Shown: one piece after another, positions 21,947 to 33,400 of the stretch
How positions within the stretch are numbered: position 1 is the first letter of the stretch
Layout of the letters: every line of letters starts with the position of its first letter
Virus record (IMG/VR): IMGVR_UViG_3300042936_000127
Location: 1-43,755 of that record
Direction: 5' to 3' (one strand)
DNA length: 43,755 nucleotides
DNA from: a virus
The notes under the pieces: model-generated
Databases searched by the model: none
Told to the model about the DNA's origin: nothing
What the model saw: the letters and a program-made list of their open reading frames with translations, nothing else
Position numbers and translations under genes: made by a program

Positions 21947-22459
21947 TTAATTTTTTATATCATCAACATCGTTAGAAATCTCTTTTGCTCTACTAAGAAA
22001 ACGTTTAACAGCTTTCAATATATCAATTTTCAATGCTTCTTCTATGTTTTCTTTAATTGATGTTATTTCTACAACAATAAGAAATATACATACAAGTTTT
22101 GTAGCAAAGAAATTAATTGAAACAAAACTTAAAAAGAATTCATTTAATAAAAATTTATCTATTGGAAATAATACTAAAACTGAAAGCTCATAAAGAACTA
22201 GTTTACTAATTATTTGAGAAAGTTTTCTACTACGAATAGAACACCAGCCTTTTAGCTTCACAGATTTATAAATTCCTGTGAATGTGTCAAACATAATTAC
22301 AAGTCCAACTGCTACAATTAGTCCAGTGATAGGGGCAAAGAACAACGTTAGTCCTGCTAACACGTTCAGAAAGAATGATTTCATTTTATAATCTTTAGTA
22401 TAAGCAAAAATAGACATTTCTATATTATTATTTTCGATGATATTTAAAGTTTTGCCCAT
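21947..22459 (-). CDS. Holin, Phage_holin_4 (Bacteroides) family
   Basis: A 170-residue inner-membrane protein. Three hydrophobic regions are at about residues 28-64 (LNVLAGLTLFFAPITGLIVA, then FDTFTGI), 85-105 and 108-132. The block VGLVIMFDTFTGIYKS followed by SRKLSQIISKLVLY is the signature of the Bacteroidota-phage Phage_holin_4 group: a hydrophobic segment, FDTFTG and a basic helix. It makes the membrane hole that lets the endolysin out. The start could instead be the Met at codon 26, which begins right before the first hydrophobic segment; the longer form has an unusual acidic, Asn-rich N-terminus. It lies 22 nt below the 1646-aa gene. Confidence 0.82.
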   Translation of the reverse strand: MGKTLNIIENNNIEMSIFAYTKDYKMKSFFLNVLAGLTLFFAPITGLIVAVGLVIMFDTFTGIYKSVKLKGWCSIRSRKLSQIISKLVLYELSVLVLFPIDKFLLNEFFLSFVSINFFATKLVCIFLIVVEITSIKENIEEALKIDILKAVKRFLSRAKEISNDVDDIKN

Positions 22460-22481
22460 AATATAGCATAAAGTTATATTA

Positions 22482-25400
22482 TTATCTTATGCCATATTGT
22501 GACTGCATTTTTATTCCAAGATCCTTTGCAAGTTCAGGATAAAACATTGGTAGATATCCAGCTGCTTGATTTGATATAGGGAATGATTTCATTAAATATT
22601 TAATTGGAGTGGCATCATCTTGTATCTCATCATTATCAGTAATTATTCCATAATTTTCAGAAAGAAAATTTGTAAAAAACTTTCTATAATTTTCTAAAAG
22701 TCCTATAGAAGGGAATATACCTCCTTTACCTCCAATCAAATCAATAGGAGTTGTAGGTTTATAAAAATACATAAGCTCATCTGTTAACTTATCTGTTGCT
22801 TTAAGTAAAAACTTATATTGATTTTTAACAATAGCTTCTTCATCATCATCAGGAGCAGCTGCTTTTAATAATGCTAATAAAGATATTAAGCTTAATAGAA
22901 TAATTACATCTACTGCTTGATTTTTAATATTTTGATTTACAAGAGCTATGAACTCATCTTCTGTCATTTCAAGTTTCTTTCCTGTATTAGCTTCATATTC
23001 TGCTTGCTTTCTTTCGTATAATGTTCTAACTTGTTCTAACCAAACATCATCATTGCCTGCAATTGCAGATGTAAGATTTTTAACTGATTTAAAAAAGTCT
23101 TTAGATAATATATTAAATATCATTCTCATTCTTCCCCATTCGTAAGCATCTGATGCAGCATTGTATTTTAAATCACCAATACGCATATCAACAAGTCTAG
23201 GAATCCAGTTTTTAAATACCATCATAGAAGATGTATATACATTCATGTTTATAAGTCTTCTATTTTCTTCACTCATAGAACCAAGAGCATCTGCTGTAAA
23301 ACTTTGTACAAGTCTTCTAAGTTCTATTACAGAATCAGATTTTTTATCTACACCAGGAATAACAAACTCACCATCTATAACTTCTCCTAGTTGTAGCACT
23401 CCTTTAGTTTCAATTAATTCTTTTACGTCTTTTTCAAATTTATCAGATCTTGCTTTTCTTTCTTCTTGTGTTCCAGAATAAAAAGCTTTATACTCATCTG
23501 TATTTCTTAAATACTCTCTTGCATTAATTATTTTTCCATCTTCAACAATTGTGTTTTTAAGGAATGTGTAGAAATTTAAAGCTTGCACAGCTTCATCTCC
23601 ATTTCTCATTAAGAACATTAAGAAATCTTGCACTCCTTGTTCATCAAGTTTATTTAATGAAAGTTTTCTTGCAGCATTTCTATTATAACTTTCAACAAAA
23701 GGAGCAAAATAATCAAGAGCAGCTAATGCTTTTTGTCTGTCTTCTCCTCTAGTCATTTTACCTGCAAGCATCCACGTTTGTGTTTTCAAAAAATCTGTCT
23801 TTGTAAAATACTTACCAGCATTAATTAATCCATTAGCTGTTCCACCAAATAAGTTAGAAATAGCAGACAAAGGATTTAGTCCTAATGTAGTTATTTGAAA
23901 CTGTGTATTTAATGCATCTAAAAATTTATTTGCTGATAATTGTCTTTCTTCTAAATTTTCTGGAAATATATTCATTCCTAATTTTTCATTAAGCGATTTA
24001 CCAAATCCAGATATTTTACCAAGGGCCATATCAAAAACTTCACTTTGAACATACTTCTGTTGATATACAACAGATTTAATCATGTCTTCTAGAAGCTTAG
24101 AATTCTCTAAGTTATTAGGATTAAATCTTAAATCATCTCCTTCTTTTAGCAAAGAACCAAATGTCGAAGTCATTATAGATTTTTTATTTCTTTCTATTCT
24201 TAATAGCTGTAAACTTCTTTCTTCAATATCTTTTAAGTTTTTAAACTTAATAGCATATTCATTATACAAAGCCATTGTTTTAAAAAGATCTGTAGAATAA
24301 CCCTCTCCAAGATCTTTTGTAAAATATTTAGGAATAGAATTTACTAACTCACCTGTAACAGGATCTTGTTGTCCATATCCAACTTCATTTTCATCCATTG
24401 ATATGTTTCTAAGAAATTGTTCACCTAGTCCTCTAGATTTACCATCAAATACAAGTCCTTCTGTAAAACCTTGTCTTATCCATGGAAGAAATCTTCTAGC
24501 AGCCTTGCCATTTAAATATCCTACTGATTGAAAATATTTATTTCTTTCTACAATATAATCATAGAATTTTTTAGCTGGAGCATTCTCAGGTTTAGTAAGT
24601 TCTTTCCATTCTGCAGATTCCCATTTATCTACTATTGGAAATTGTTTAACTTCTTTATATATCATCCATCCATTAGAGTTTCTATTTGAAAGATCATATT
24701 TATTATAAACCTTAGCCATGTCTCTTTTTATAGAAGCTTTTACTTCTTCTTCTGTACCAACTCTAGGCTTTGATAATATTTCTTGTATTTCTTTCTCAGT
24801 TACTTCTTCTAAATGTGCTCTATATAAATCTTTATTAATGTTTTCAAGTACCCACTCATAATCTTTTTTAGCTATTCTTGATTTTAGTTCAGTATAAAAG
24901 TCACTAGAATATTGATCAATTAATTCATTCTTATCTTTTTTCATAAGAATATTAAAATAATCACCAACGTTCAATCCTCTAGCAGATGCCCATTTTTGAT
25001 AATCATCTTTTAAATTATTTAATCTTTTTACTTGTTCAGTAGTTTCTATATTAGCTAAACCAAACGCTTTATTAGCAAGTTTATATAATGTTTGAATGTT
25101 TGCAACCTGTATTGTAGAAATACTAGAAAACCATTTACTAATACCTTTTACCACCTTCTCTGGCGTAGAGCTAGTGTTATTAAACTTCTCTCCAAATGTT
25201 TCATCTAGTTCTTCAAGTTCAGATATAAAATCTTCAACTTTATCTCTAGTAGCACTAAGGTCTAGTTTTAATTTATCATTTTCTTCTGTCTCATCAGTAA
25301 GCAATGCTCCTAGTTGTTTAAGATCTAGATAAGGCTGCAATGCTTCAAGATGTATTCTAATCATTCCTGCAAATGCATTTATCTTATCAGCATCTACCTC

Positions 25401-27422
25401 TGAAGGTTCTTTGCCCTCAAAGTCATTTTTATATCTTTTCAACAACATTGAAACTTGTTTGTTCAATATCTTTGCTTGATTAATTAATGGAACAACATTT
25501 CCTTTAATTTGTAAATGTCTAATAGCTTTATATAAAGAATTTAATTGCTCAGCTTTACTTGATCTTTCAGATTCATTAACTTTCTCTTCAGCAAGCTTTC
25601 TGTATGTAGCATTAAATTTCTCTATTAACTTATCAATTTTTTTATTTCCTGTTTTTTCATCCATTGTTCCCAAAGGAAGTAAGTAATCTTCTTGGATGTT
25701 CTGAACATTTACACTTCCTATTTTTACTTCTAAAAGTCTAGGAAGAATTTCTTTTTCAAAATCAGCTTTTGTGTATTTAGCTAATATAGGAATCATTCTT
25801 GTTTGATCAAAGTCTTGACTCTTTACATTATAATTAGTAGCTACAATGTCTTTGTATTTACCCATCTGTATTCTCCAAGCTTCTACTTTATACCAAGGAA
25901 TATCTTCATACTTATCTGTATCAAGATCCATAAACTTCCAGTCAAGTATAGTCACTTTACCCTCAGGAGTGACAGCAATAAAGTCTACAGTTCCAGCTAT
26001 TTTTCTTTTCTTATCAAATATCTTAACCTCAGACATGAATCTAGTTCCTGGAGATTTTTCATCAATTGATAAAAGACGTTCTTGTAGATTATCTCTAAGA
26101 ATTTCGTACATTCTCCTATTATTAGGATTAAGTTCTGAAACATAATCTTCATCATCTAACATTTGATCTCTCAATAATCCTGTTTCTGGATCTACAAGCA
26201 CCTTTAAAGCATGTTCAATATCAGCATGCCCTGCAGTTCCTTTTTCTGCCTTTAATGTATTTACAGCATCCTCAAATGCTGTCTTACCTATTTGTGGAAA
26301 TATTCTTTCGTAAAATTCTTTTGCAAACTCAGAAACTCTTTTAACAGATTTTATACCATCTAATTCGTATACACCATCATTTGTTCCTATTCTCTTAGAG
26401 GTTTCTAATAAATCATTAAACACTTGTTCTCCTTTTTGTAATTGGAAATAAGCACTTGCTTTAGAAACATCAATGTCTTCTACACTTGCTAGTCTACCTG
26501 CCAATACATCCATAGAAGCTTTATCAAAACCAGCTTTTAAGAATCTAGGAGTTAACCAATCAAGAATCCTTTGCCAAAAACTTCTTGCTAAAACATCTTC
26601 CATTCTATCTGCTAACACTTGAGCAATAGCTTCTTCTTTAAGTTTAGCTATGTCACGTCTTCCATCTTTTTGATATAATGGATGATCTCCATATAAAGCA
26701 ATCACTTCATTCAATTTTGAATGATCATTGATTTCTTTAAGGAGTTGTTGATATAATTTAGGATTGGTTTGTTTAATAATCTCTACAGCAAAGTGCATAG
26801 CTTCTTCTGGTAGAGCAACATCTTCTTGTCCTTCTACCACTTGAATAAGCTTCTGCATTATAAGAGCTACACCATTGGCATTTTGTTTCTTTCCATTTAC
26901 AACAATGTTCTCAACTAGTTTATAGTCAACACCAATTTGTTTAATGAATTCCTTCATCAATTTAATTAGTTGTGGTGAAGCAGCTTTCTGTCCTTCTTTT
27001 TGTAACTGTAACATAGGTGAAATTTCACCTTCTTCAATATTTATATTAGCTTCTTGATTAAGTTTATCAAATTCCTTTATTTGATTTTCTTCATCTACTT
27101 CTTGTTGTATTTCTGCTATTTCTTCTTCTCTTTGAGCATTTAATAAATCTAATTGTTTTTTAGAAGGATTTAATTCCACAACACCTTTTCCATTTAAAAA
27201 TATAGAATAAGCAATATCTCCTATATTCTTATAACCCTCATTTATTGCTTTATTAATAGCATTAGCTGTTGTATCAGCTACACCTTTATAGTTGCTTTGA
27301 TTAATTTTTCCATTAGGAGAATCTATTATACGAATATATTTATCCCCTTCTTGATATTCAAACCAAGGTTTATTATTTAAAACCTTTTTTGTTATTCTTT
27401 GTATACCTAAATCACAACTCAT
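22482..27422 (-). CDS. Large virion protein with PD-(D/E)XK nuclease-like domain, 1646 aa
   Basis: A giant protein of the virion-cargo type. Residues 395-520 show the RecB/Cas4-type nuclease pattern: H399 in GTAGHADIEHAL, D480 in AGTVDFIAV, D494-x-K496 in ILDWKF, and a QxxxY motif in WRIQMGKYKDI. All core residues are present, so it may be active. Around residue 210 a motif LPEEAMHFAVEII resembles the Glu-Glu-x-x-His-Phe helix of zinc-peptidase-like regions in other phage giants. Residues 600-760 and 850-930 look like coiled coil, and 1503-1520 (VDVIILLSLISLLALLKA) is a hydrophobic helix. It is downstream of the RNA polymerase gene and is likely ejected with it. Its exact job, perhaps host DNA attack or DNA entry, is unknown. 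Confidence 0.85.
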   Translation of the reverse strand: MSCDLGIQRITKKVLNNKPWFEYQEGDKYIRIIDSPNGKINQSNYKGVADTTANAINKAINEGYKNIGDIAYSIFLNGKGVVELNPSKKQLDLLNAQREEEIAEIQQEVDEENQIKEFDKLNQEANINIEEGEISPMLQLQKEGQKAASPQLIKLMKEFIKQIGVDYKLVENIVVNGKKQNANGVALIMQKLIQVVEGQEDVALPEEAMHFAVEIIKQTNPKLYQQLLKEINDHSKLNEVIALYGDHPLYQKDGRRDIAKLKEEAIAQVLADRMEDVLARSFWQRILDWLTPRFLKAGFDKASMDVLAGRLASVEDIDVSKASAYFQLQKGEQVFNDLLETSKRIGTNDGVYELDGIKSVKRVSEFAKEFYERIFPQIGKTAFEDAVNTLKAEKGTAGHADIEHALKVLVDPETGLLRDQMLDDEDYVSELNPNNRRMYEILRDNLQERLLSIDEKSPGTRFMSEVKIFDKKRKIAGTVDFIAVTPEGKVTILDWKFMDLDTDKYEDIPWYKVEAWRIQMGKYKDIVATNYNVKSQDFDQTRMIPILAKYTKADFEKEILPRLLEVKIGSVNVQNIQEDYLLPLGTMDEKTGNKKIDKLIEKFNATYRKLAEEKVNESERSSKAEQLNSLYKAIRHLQIKGNVVPLINQAKILNKQVSMLLKRYKNDFEGKEPSEVDADKINAFAGMIRIHLEALQPYLDLKQLGALLTDETEENDKLKLDLSATRDKVEDFISELEELDETFGEKFNNTSSTPEKVVKGISKWFSSISTIQVANIQTLYKLANKAFGLANIETTEQVKRLNNLKDDYQKWASARGLNVGDYFNILMKKDKNELIDQYSSDFYTELKSRIAKKDYEWVLENINKDLYRAHLEEVTEKEIQEILSKPRVGTEEEVKASIKRDMAKVYNKYDLSNRNSNGWMIYKEVKQFPIVDKWESAEWKELTKPENAPAKKFYDYIVERNKYFQSVGYLNGKAARRFLPWIRQGFTEGLVFDGKSRGLGEQFLRNISMDENEVGYGQQDPVTGELVNSIPKYFTKDLGEGYSTDLFKTMALYNEYAIKFKNLKDIEERSLQLLRIERNKKSIMTSTFGSLLKEGDDLRFNPNNLENSKLLEDMIKSVVYQQKYVQSEVFDMALGKISGFGKSLNEKLGMNIFPENLEERQLSANKFLDALNTQFQITTLGLNPLSAISNLFGGTANGLINAGKYFTKTDFLKTQTWMLAGKMTRGEDRQKALAALDYFAPFVESYNRNAARKLSLNKLDEQGVQDFLMFLMRNGDEAVQALNFYTFLKNTIVEDGKIINAREYLRNTDEYKAFYSGTQEERKARSDKFEKDVKELIETKGVLQLGEVIDGEFVIPGVDKKSDSVIELRRLVQSFTADALGSMSEENRRLINMNVYTSSMMVFKNWIPRLVDMRIGDLKYNAASDAYEWGRMRMIFNILSKDFFKSVKNLTSAIAGNDDVWLEQVRTLYERKQAEYEANTGKKLEMTEDEFIALVNQNIKNQAVDVIILLSLISLLALLKAAAPDDDEEAIVKNQYKFLLKATDKLTDELMYFYKPTTPIDLIGGKGGIFPSIGLLENYRKFFTNFLSENYGIITDNDEIQDDATPIKYLMKSFPISNQAAGYLPMFYPELAKDLGIKMQSQYGIR

Positions 27423-27443
27423 AATTTATTATTTTTATTGCCA

Positions 27444-30400
27444 TTAGCATTTAAAATCATCTTGGTTAAAATCTGTATTAAGACCTAAGTCTTCTTCTGT
27501 AAACAAATCTAATTGTTCTCCTGTTTGTACTACTTCCTCTGTTTGTAAAGGTACAACTTCTTCTGCAATCTGTGGAGCAAATTGATTTACTATCTCATCA
27601 TCTGAAAGCTCTTCTTGAATTGTTATAGAACCATTATTAATAACAGAAGGAGTGAAACTTGTATTAAATTCTACAGCTCTATTACCATCTCCATATACAT
27701 TAACTTGTTTATAATAATAATTATATAAAATCTCACCTGTTTCTTTATTAACAGTAGGAGTTATTAATGGAATAAGATTGCCATACTCATCTAAGTTAGT
27801 TGTATATACCTTCTTGTAATAATATGCATCATAAAGATCTTGCGATCCTTTTTGTTTCATTAATACATAATCTTTAGCTACAACTTCTCTTCTTGTAGCT
27901 ATATTAACTTTACTTCCATCTCTAGCTGTTATCACTTTAGGAACTTTAATAAAATCAGAACCTAGTTGAAATGAATTATATTTATCATTTAAAACTAGCA
28001 ATCCTTTCTGCGAACCTTTAGTTTGTTTAAATGCTGGTATATAATACAATATTTCAGTTTCTCCTGTATTAGGATCCAAAATTTCATCTCTTTCTAATTT
28101 AGAAGGATTTGCAAAAGGAACATAATCCATAAATACATCTTTGTTGCTAAAATTGTTTCTTTCAAACATAGCATTAGAAAAAGATTCTAAGTTTATGTTT
28201 GGTTGAAGATTGTTTATTATAGGAGCAATTTTAGAAGCGTAGTCTTCTACAGGAATAATGTTTCTTATAGATATAGCAGATTGAGCTGTTCCTTGTAATA
28301 TAGCAACATTAATAATATCATTATAAAGACTATTAAGTTCTGCGTTACCATCTCTTAATTCTCTCATCATTCCTACATATAGGTTTTCACTATATGCATC
28401 TTTAACATTTGCTTTTAATTGTATAGACTTAGCTCCATCTTCTCTATTACTAAGTACAGGAACAAGATCTTGTAATAGTTTTATAGAAGGATATTTTTGT
28501 TTAGCTTTTTCTAATTTAGTTACAACAGCTGTTGCAGAATCTACAAGCTCTGGTTTAATTAAATTGTAATAAGTTCTGTCATTCTGTATAATGTAATCTA
28601 TAAAAGAATTGTTAATCAAATTAGCAATCTTCATATAATCATCTGCAGACATGTATTTTCTTGAAGCATATTTCTTAAGAGTATCAATCATGTATGCTTT
28701 TATCTTAGGATCTTCTGTTTTCATTATTGCTCCAAAAGCATTGAATGATTTTCCTAATAACTCAGCTTGCTTTCCTATAAATGTATTTTCTAATACGTCA
28801 TTAACATTAGAAATCAAATTAAAATTACTTGCAGCAATTGTTCCTAATTGCTTTTTGAAATATAAATCTGAACTACCAAACTTTGTTGTATCATAGTTTG
28901 TAGCTTGTGTATAACTAAATAACTGATCTGCTAATATTTTATATTTAATAAACTCATTTAATATTAATTGTTGTTCAGCATTTTTTGCAGCATCAAATTT
29001 TCCTTTCTCTGCATATTGTGATATATTACCTAATAATCCTTCTACAGATATACTAGCATCTTCTATTGCTTTTTCTGTTGTAGGGAACATATTTCTTATG
29101 TAAGTAAGATTATCTTTTCCCATAACACTTTTTGATCCTATACCATCTAAGTATTCTAAATACTTTTCTATAATAGGTTGGTTCAAGAAATATATTCCTG
29201 AATTTCCAGCACCTATAGATTCTAAGAACATAAATGTAGAAACTACTATGTCACTCTTTATAATTTTAGTGATGAATGGTTTATTTGCAATATCCACAAA
29301 TGCTGTAGCATATCCAGAAAGTCTTTGTGAAATAAATTGTTTAAGATCAGCTGTTCTTGTTCCTGATAAAGAAACATAAGTTTGTCCATCAACTTCCAAT
29401 GTATTATGAGGAAGAACAATAGATAGATCTTTTACAAACTTACGTTCATTCTTAGGAAGAAGAGGTAATTTAGAAGGATCTAAATACACTTTACTCTTCT
29501 GTCTTAACGAAAGATTTGTAATATTAACAGCTGCTATACCAACCCATCTCTTACCAGTGATGAATGCATGACGCATGTTAGTCATAAAGTTTCTATTAAT
29601 AAGTTTTCCTTTTACATTTGTTTCACTATACCCTCTAGCATTGTCTAGCACTTCAGAAATTTTCTCAAGACCTGCGTCATCTATAGGTGTAATTAGTTTA
29701 ATAAAGTTTTCTTCAAGTGTAAGAAGTTCTTCTAATGATTCATAGTATTCATTCTCAAGAGATTTTTTATACATTGAATTAACTTCTGCTGTTCTTATTT
29801 CAGCATTCAAATTAGAATCAGTTAACCTATCTAATTGTTTTTCTATTTCAGCTCTAAACATAAAAGGATCTTCATATTTATCTTGTATAGAAAGAATGTA
29901 TTCTCCATACTTATTTAATAATCCTTTAGTATCTTCTAATCCATAGATCAATATATCAATAGCTTCTATAAGTTCTGCTTTCTTTAAAGCTTTTCTTTCT
30001 GTTGATTCATCATACACCTTTGTGAAGAAATCTTTTGTAGCTTGTTCAGAACCTTGCCATTTAATTAATTTTACATTTCCATTCTTATCAACGTATACAG
30101 ATTTAAGATAGATGTTTAATTTATCAATATCAAAGTCACTTCCTGCTTTTTTAGTAATCTCTGAAGGAACCACCACTGTATATCCCATGTATTGTGGTAA
30201 AAATCCTTTCACTCTAAATACTTCTACAGAAGATAATGCTTGTGTTGGAATTCTAAATCCTATACCAGTTAATATCTTTTTACCTTCTTCTGTATTTAAA
30301 TAATCAATAATTTGTTTATCTGTTTTGTTTCCAAACTTACCTTTAAACCAATGAGGAAGCATCACTTCACAGTAGCGTGAACCATCTTTATCTTCATAGA

Positions 30401-33400
30401 ACTTAAGTGTATCATCTGTAAGCATTACATCTTTCTTCTCTTCTTCTGTAAGAGTTTTATATTTAGCTTTAGAAATCTTAACCCATCCTGTATCAGTTTT
30501 CATAGCAAGACTTCTTCCTTGTGTAGCTTGCTCAAACATTGTAACAGGAACCTGTACGTGTGGAGCTCCACTCATTGCAGGAGAAATTAATGCTTTATTC
30601 ACCATAGAATAAAGAATACTTTTTATTTGTGTATATGAAGGAGAAGCTTCAAATGGCATAATAAATTCACCATCTTCATTTAATTGAATTGTATCAATAG
30701 CATTTTCAGAAAGATCTCTACGCATCATTTCATACATAAGAGTTTCTGATATTATTTGTTTGTTCTCAAGAGCATATGTATCTCCAAGATCTACAACACC
30801 AAGTCTTTTAAGTAATTCATTATATGCATTCTCATTAAGCATATTTAATGCTTTATTGTTTCTTTCGTATGCTTTCTTACCTTCTTCAGTAATAGCCTCA
30901 CCATTTTCATAAAGATCTGAACTAGCTAGTTTTGTAAGCTGAGATCCTCTTGTCTGCGTCTTTTCTCCTTCAGACATAGTTTCTACTTGTGTACCATATG
31001 CTATCCAAGGAACCTCTGTTACATTATTAAACTTCTCTGTATTAAATGTACCATCTATATTGTAAACATTGTGTAATCCTTCTGCTCCCACCTTTCTACC
31101 AGTTGTAACAATACTATACCCAATGTTTTGATCAAACATTTGAATATACATTTCTTCTAGATTAGTTCCTTCAACCATATTGTAATATAAAGGAATCTGA
31201 GAAGTTTTGTCTAATACAAGATCTATTTCTGTTTTGTTAAACTTATTTCCAGATACAATAGGTTTTCTCACAGCAAGAGTATGCTTAGGCATATCAGAAG
31301 CTAATAGTTTATTGTCAAGCTCTCTTAGTTTGTCACTTGTGTATTCTTTGATTTTCTTTTTATCAAATGCTCTTCTTGTATAAGCCATTTGCCATTGATG
31401 GAAAGCTTCAGCTTGAGCTGACCACTGTCCTTCTTTAAGAGCAATCTCTTTATGTGTATTATCCATCAACCAAGACATTGCATCTGTTTCATCTGTTTTT
31501 GCAAATTCATTCTTGATTTCTTTAGGGATATTAGGAAGAGTGGCAATACTACCAACAATCTCTACAGTGTTAAGTGTAACAGTGTTGGTATATGATTTAT
31601 AATTATGATGACCTGGTGTCTTAGCATCTAACTCAATACCATTTACAGAATTGTATTTGTCATTTAAAAAGTTATTATACTCTGTCATATTAAATGTTCT
31701 TCTTCTTCCAGATAGAAATGATTTAATACGTTTTGTTTCATCTAGTTTTCCTTTCTCAGTTTTGAATTGATATGGATCTCCAAATAAAACTTTATGATAT
31801 TCTTGATTGTTTATTTGATAATTTATATTAACAAAATTTATAACGTTTAATAGCTCATCAAATGTTATTACACCAGCTAAGTTATATTTATTTAAAAACT
31901 CTGTATCAAATTTATTAATAACATATTCATCCTCTTCAACCATCATGATTTGGTTAGAGTTTAATAATATATCAATTGTTTCTTTTGACATATCCTCAAC
32001 AAAATCTTTTATAGAAGAATTTATATCTCCTCTATTATCAGAAATGTATGTTTGTATATCATCATAAGTTTTTCCACCTTCAATCATTGATTCTATTTTA
32101 TCAACAATTGTTTTTGGAAGAACATCTTTCATTATTCTAAGTTCTTGAGACCTAGCTCTTTGATAAATGTTTTGTGTTCTATCTGCTAATGCTAAATTAA
32201 TTTCATCATTCAAATAGTTATTATATATACTGTATACTTTATTCCAATGTTTACCTTCAATAACATCTTCCATAGAAATGACATTACCTAAGTTCATCAT
32301 CCACTCTGTTGAACTATCTCCAGGAATAAGCACATAGTAATTACCATTAATATTTTGGTTTATCTCTTGTACAAATCTTTGACCTTTAGATAATTTAGCT
32401 GTAGTCTTTGCTGCTCCATCAAGTAAATTTTTACTTCCCTGTATGTATCCAACTTTAATTTCAGCAATTCTAGTTCCTTCTTTATCAAAGAAAAGTCCTC
32501 CTGGTTTTAATATTTCACTTCCTCTAGAATATACATCATTTAATTGAGGCATTTTCTCTAGAAGTTCTGTTAATGTTTTAGATTCATTAAATGTATTCTC
32601 AAAATAAGAAGGAGCATTGTTTTCTGAGAAAGCACCAATACGTTGTCCTTCTACACCAAAATATGTAGAATCTTGATTAGGATTATTAACTCTAGTATAC
32701 AATTCAGCTAATGTTCTCAATGGGCCATTGATAGCTAATCGCTTAGCATCAAATGTCATTAGGTCATTATTCTTCCCTAGTTGTGTATATATTTTAGATA
32801 CAGCTTTATTAAATTCTTTTACCTCTGTAGTTGTATCTCCTTTTATAATAATATCTCTATTACTAAGAGCATTATAAGTTCCTTGATCAAATTCTATTCC
32901 TAGTGCATTTAAGAACTTAAGTTGATCTATAGATTTTTTAAAACTAAATTCTTTAATTGCTACAGTGTTTATTTTATATACTTTTTTATCATAGCTAATT
33001 AATCCACCTTCACCTTTACCAATAGTACGCATGTTATTAATCCATCCATCAGTAGTTTGTTTAACTGTTGTGAATAGATTTGCAGATCCTGTATATACAT
33101 CTCCTTCTTCAGACGTGTATTGAATTAATGCTTCTGGCTTTTGTCTAGAGAATGTATTAAAGAATTGTATAAATAATTTCCAATCTGATTCTCCAAAATT
33201 ATTAAAATCAAATTCATGTGTAACTGTATTACCTCCTAATGATACAAACAAAGAAAGATAGTTTGAGTCTTCTTTTGCAAGTTGTATAAACTTATTAGTA
33301 AACTCAACAGGATCATTTGTATTGTGAAGTCTATCTAGCAATGTAGAAAACACTCTATTAAAGTTTAATATTTTAAATCCTTCATTAGATAGACTATATG

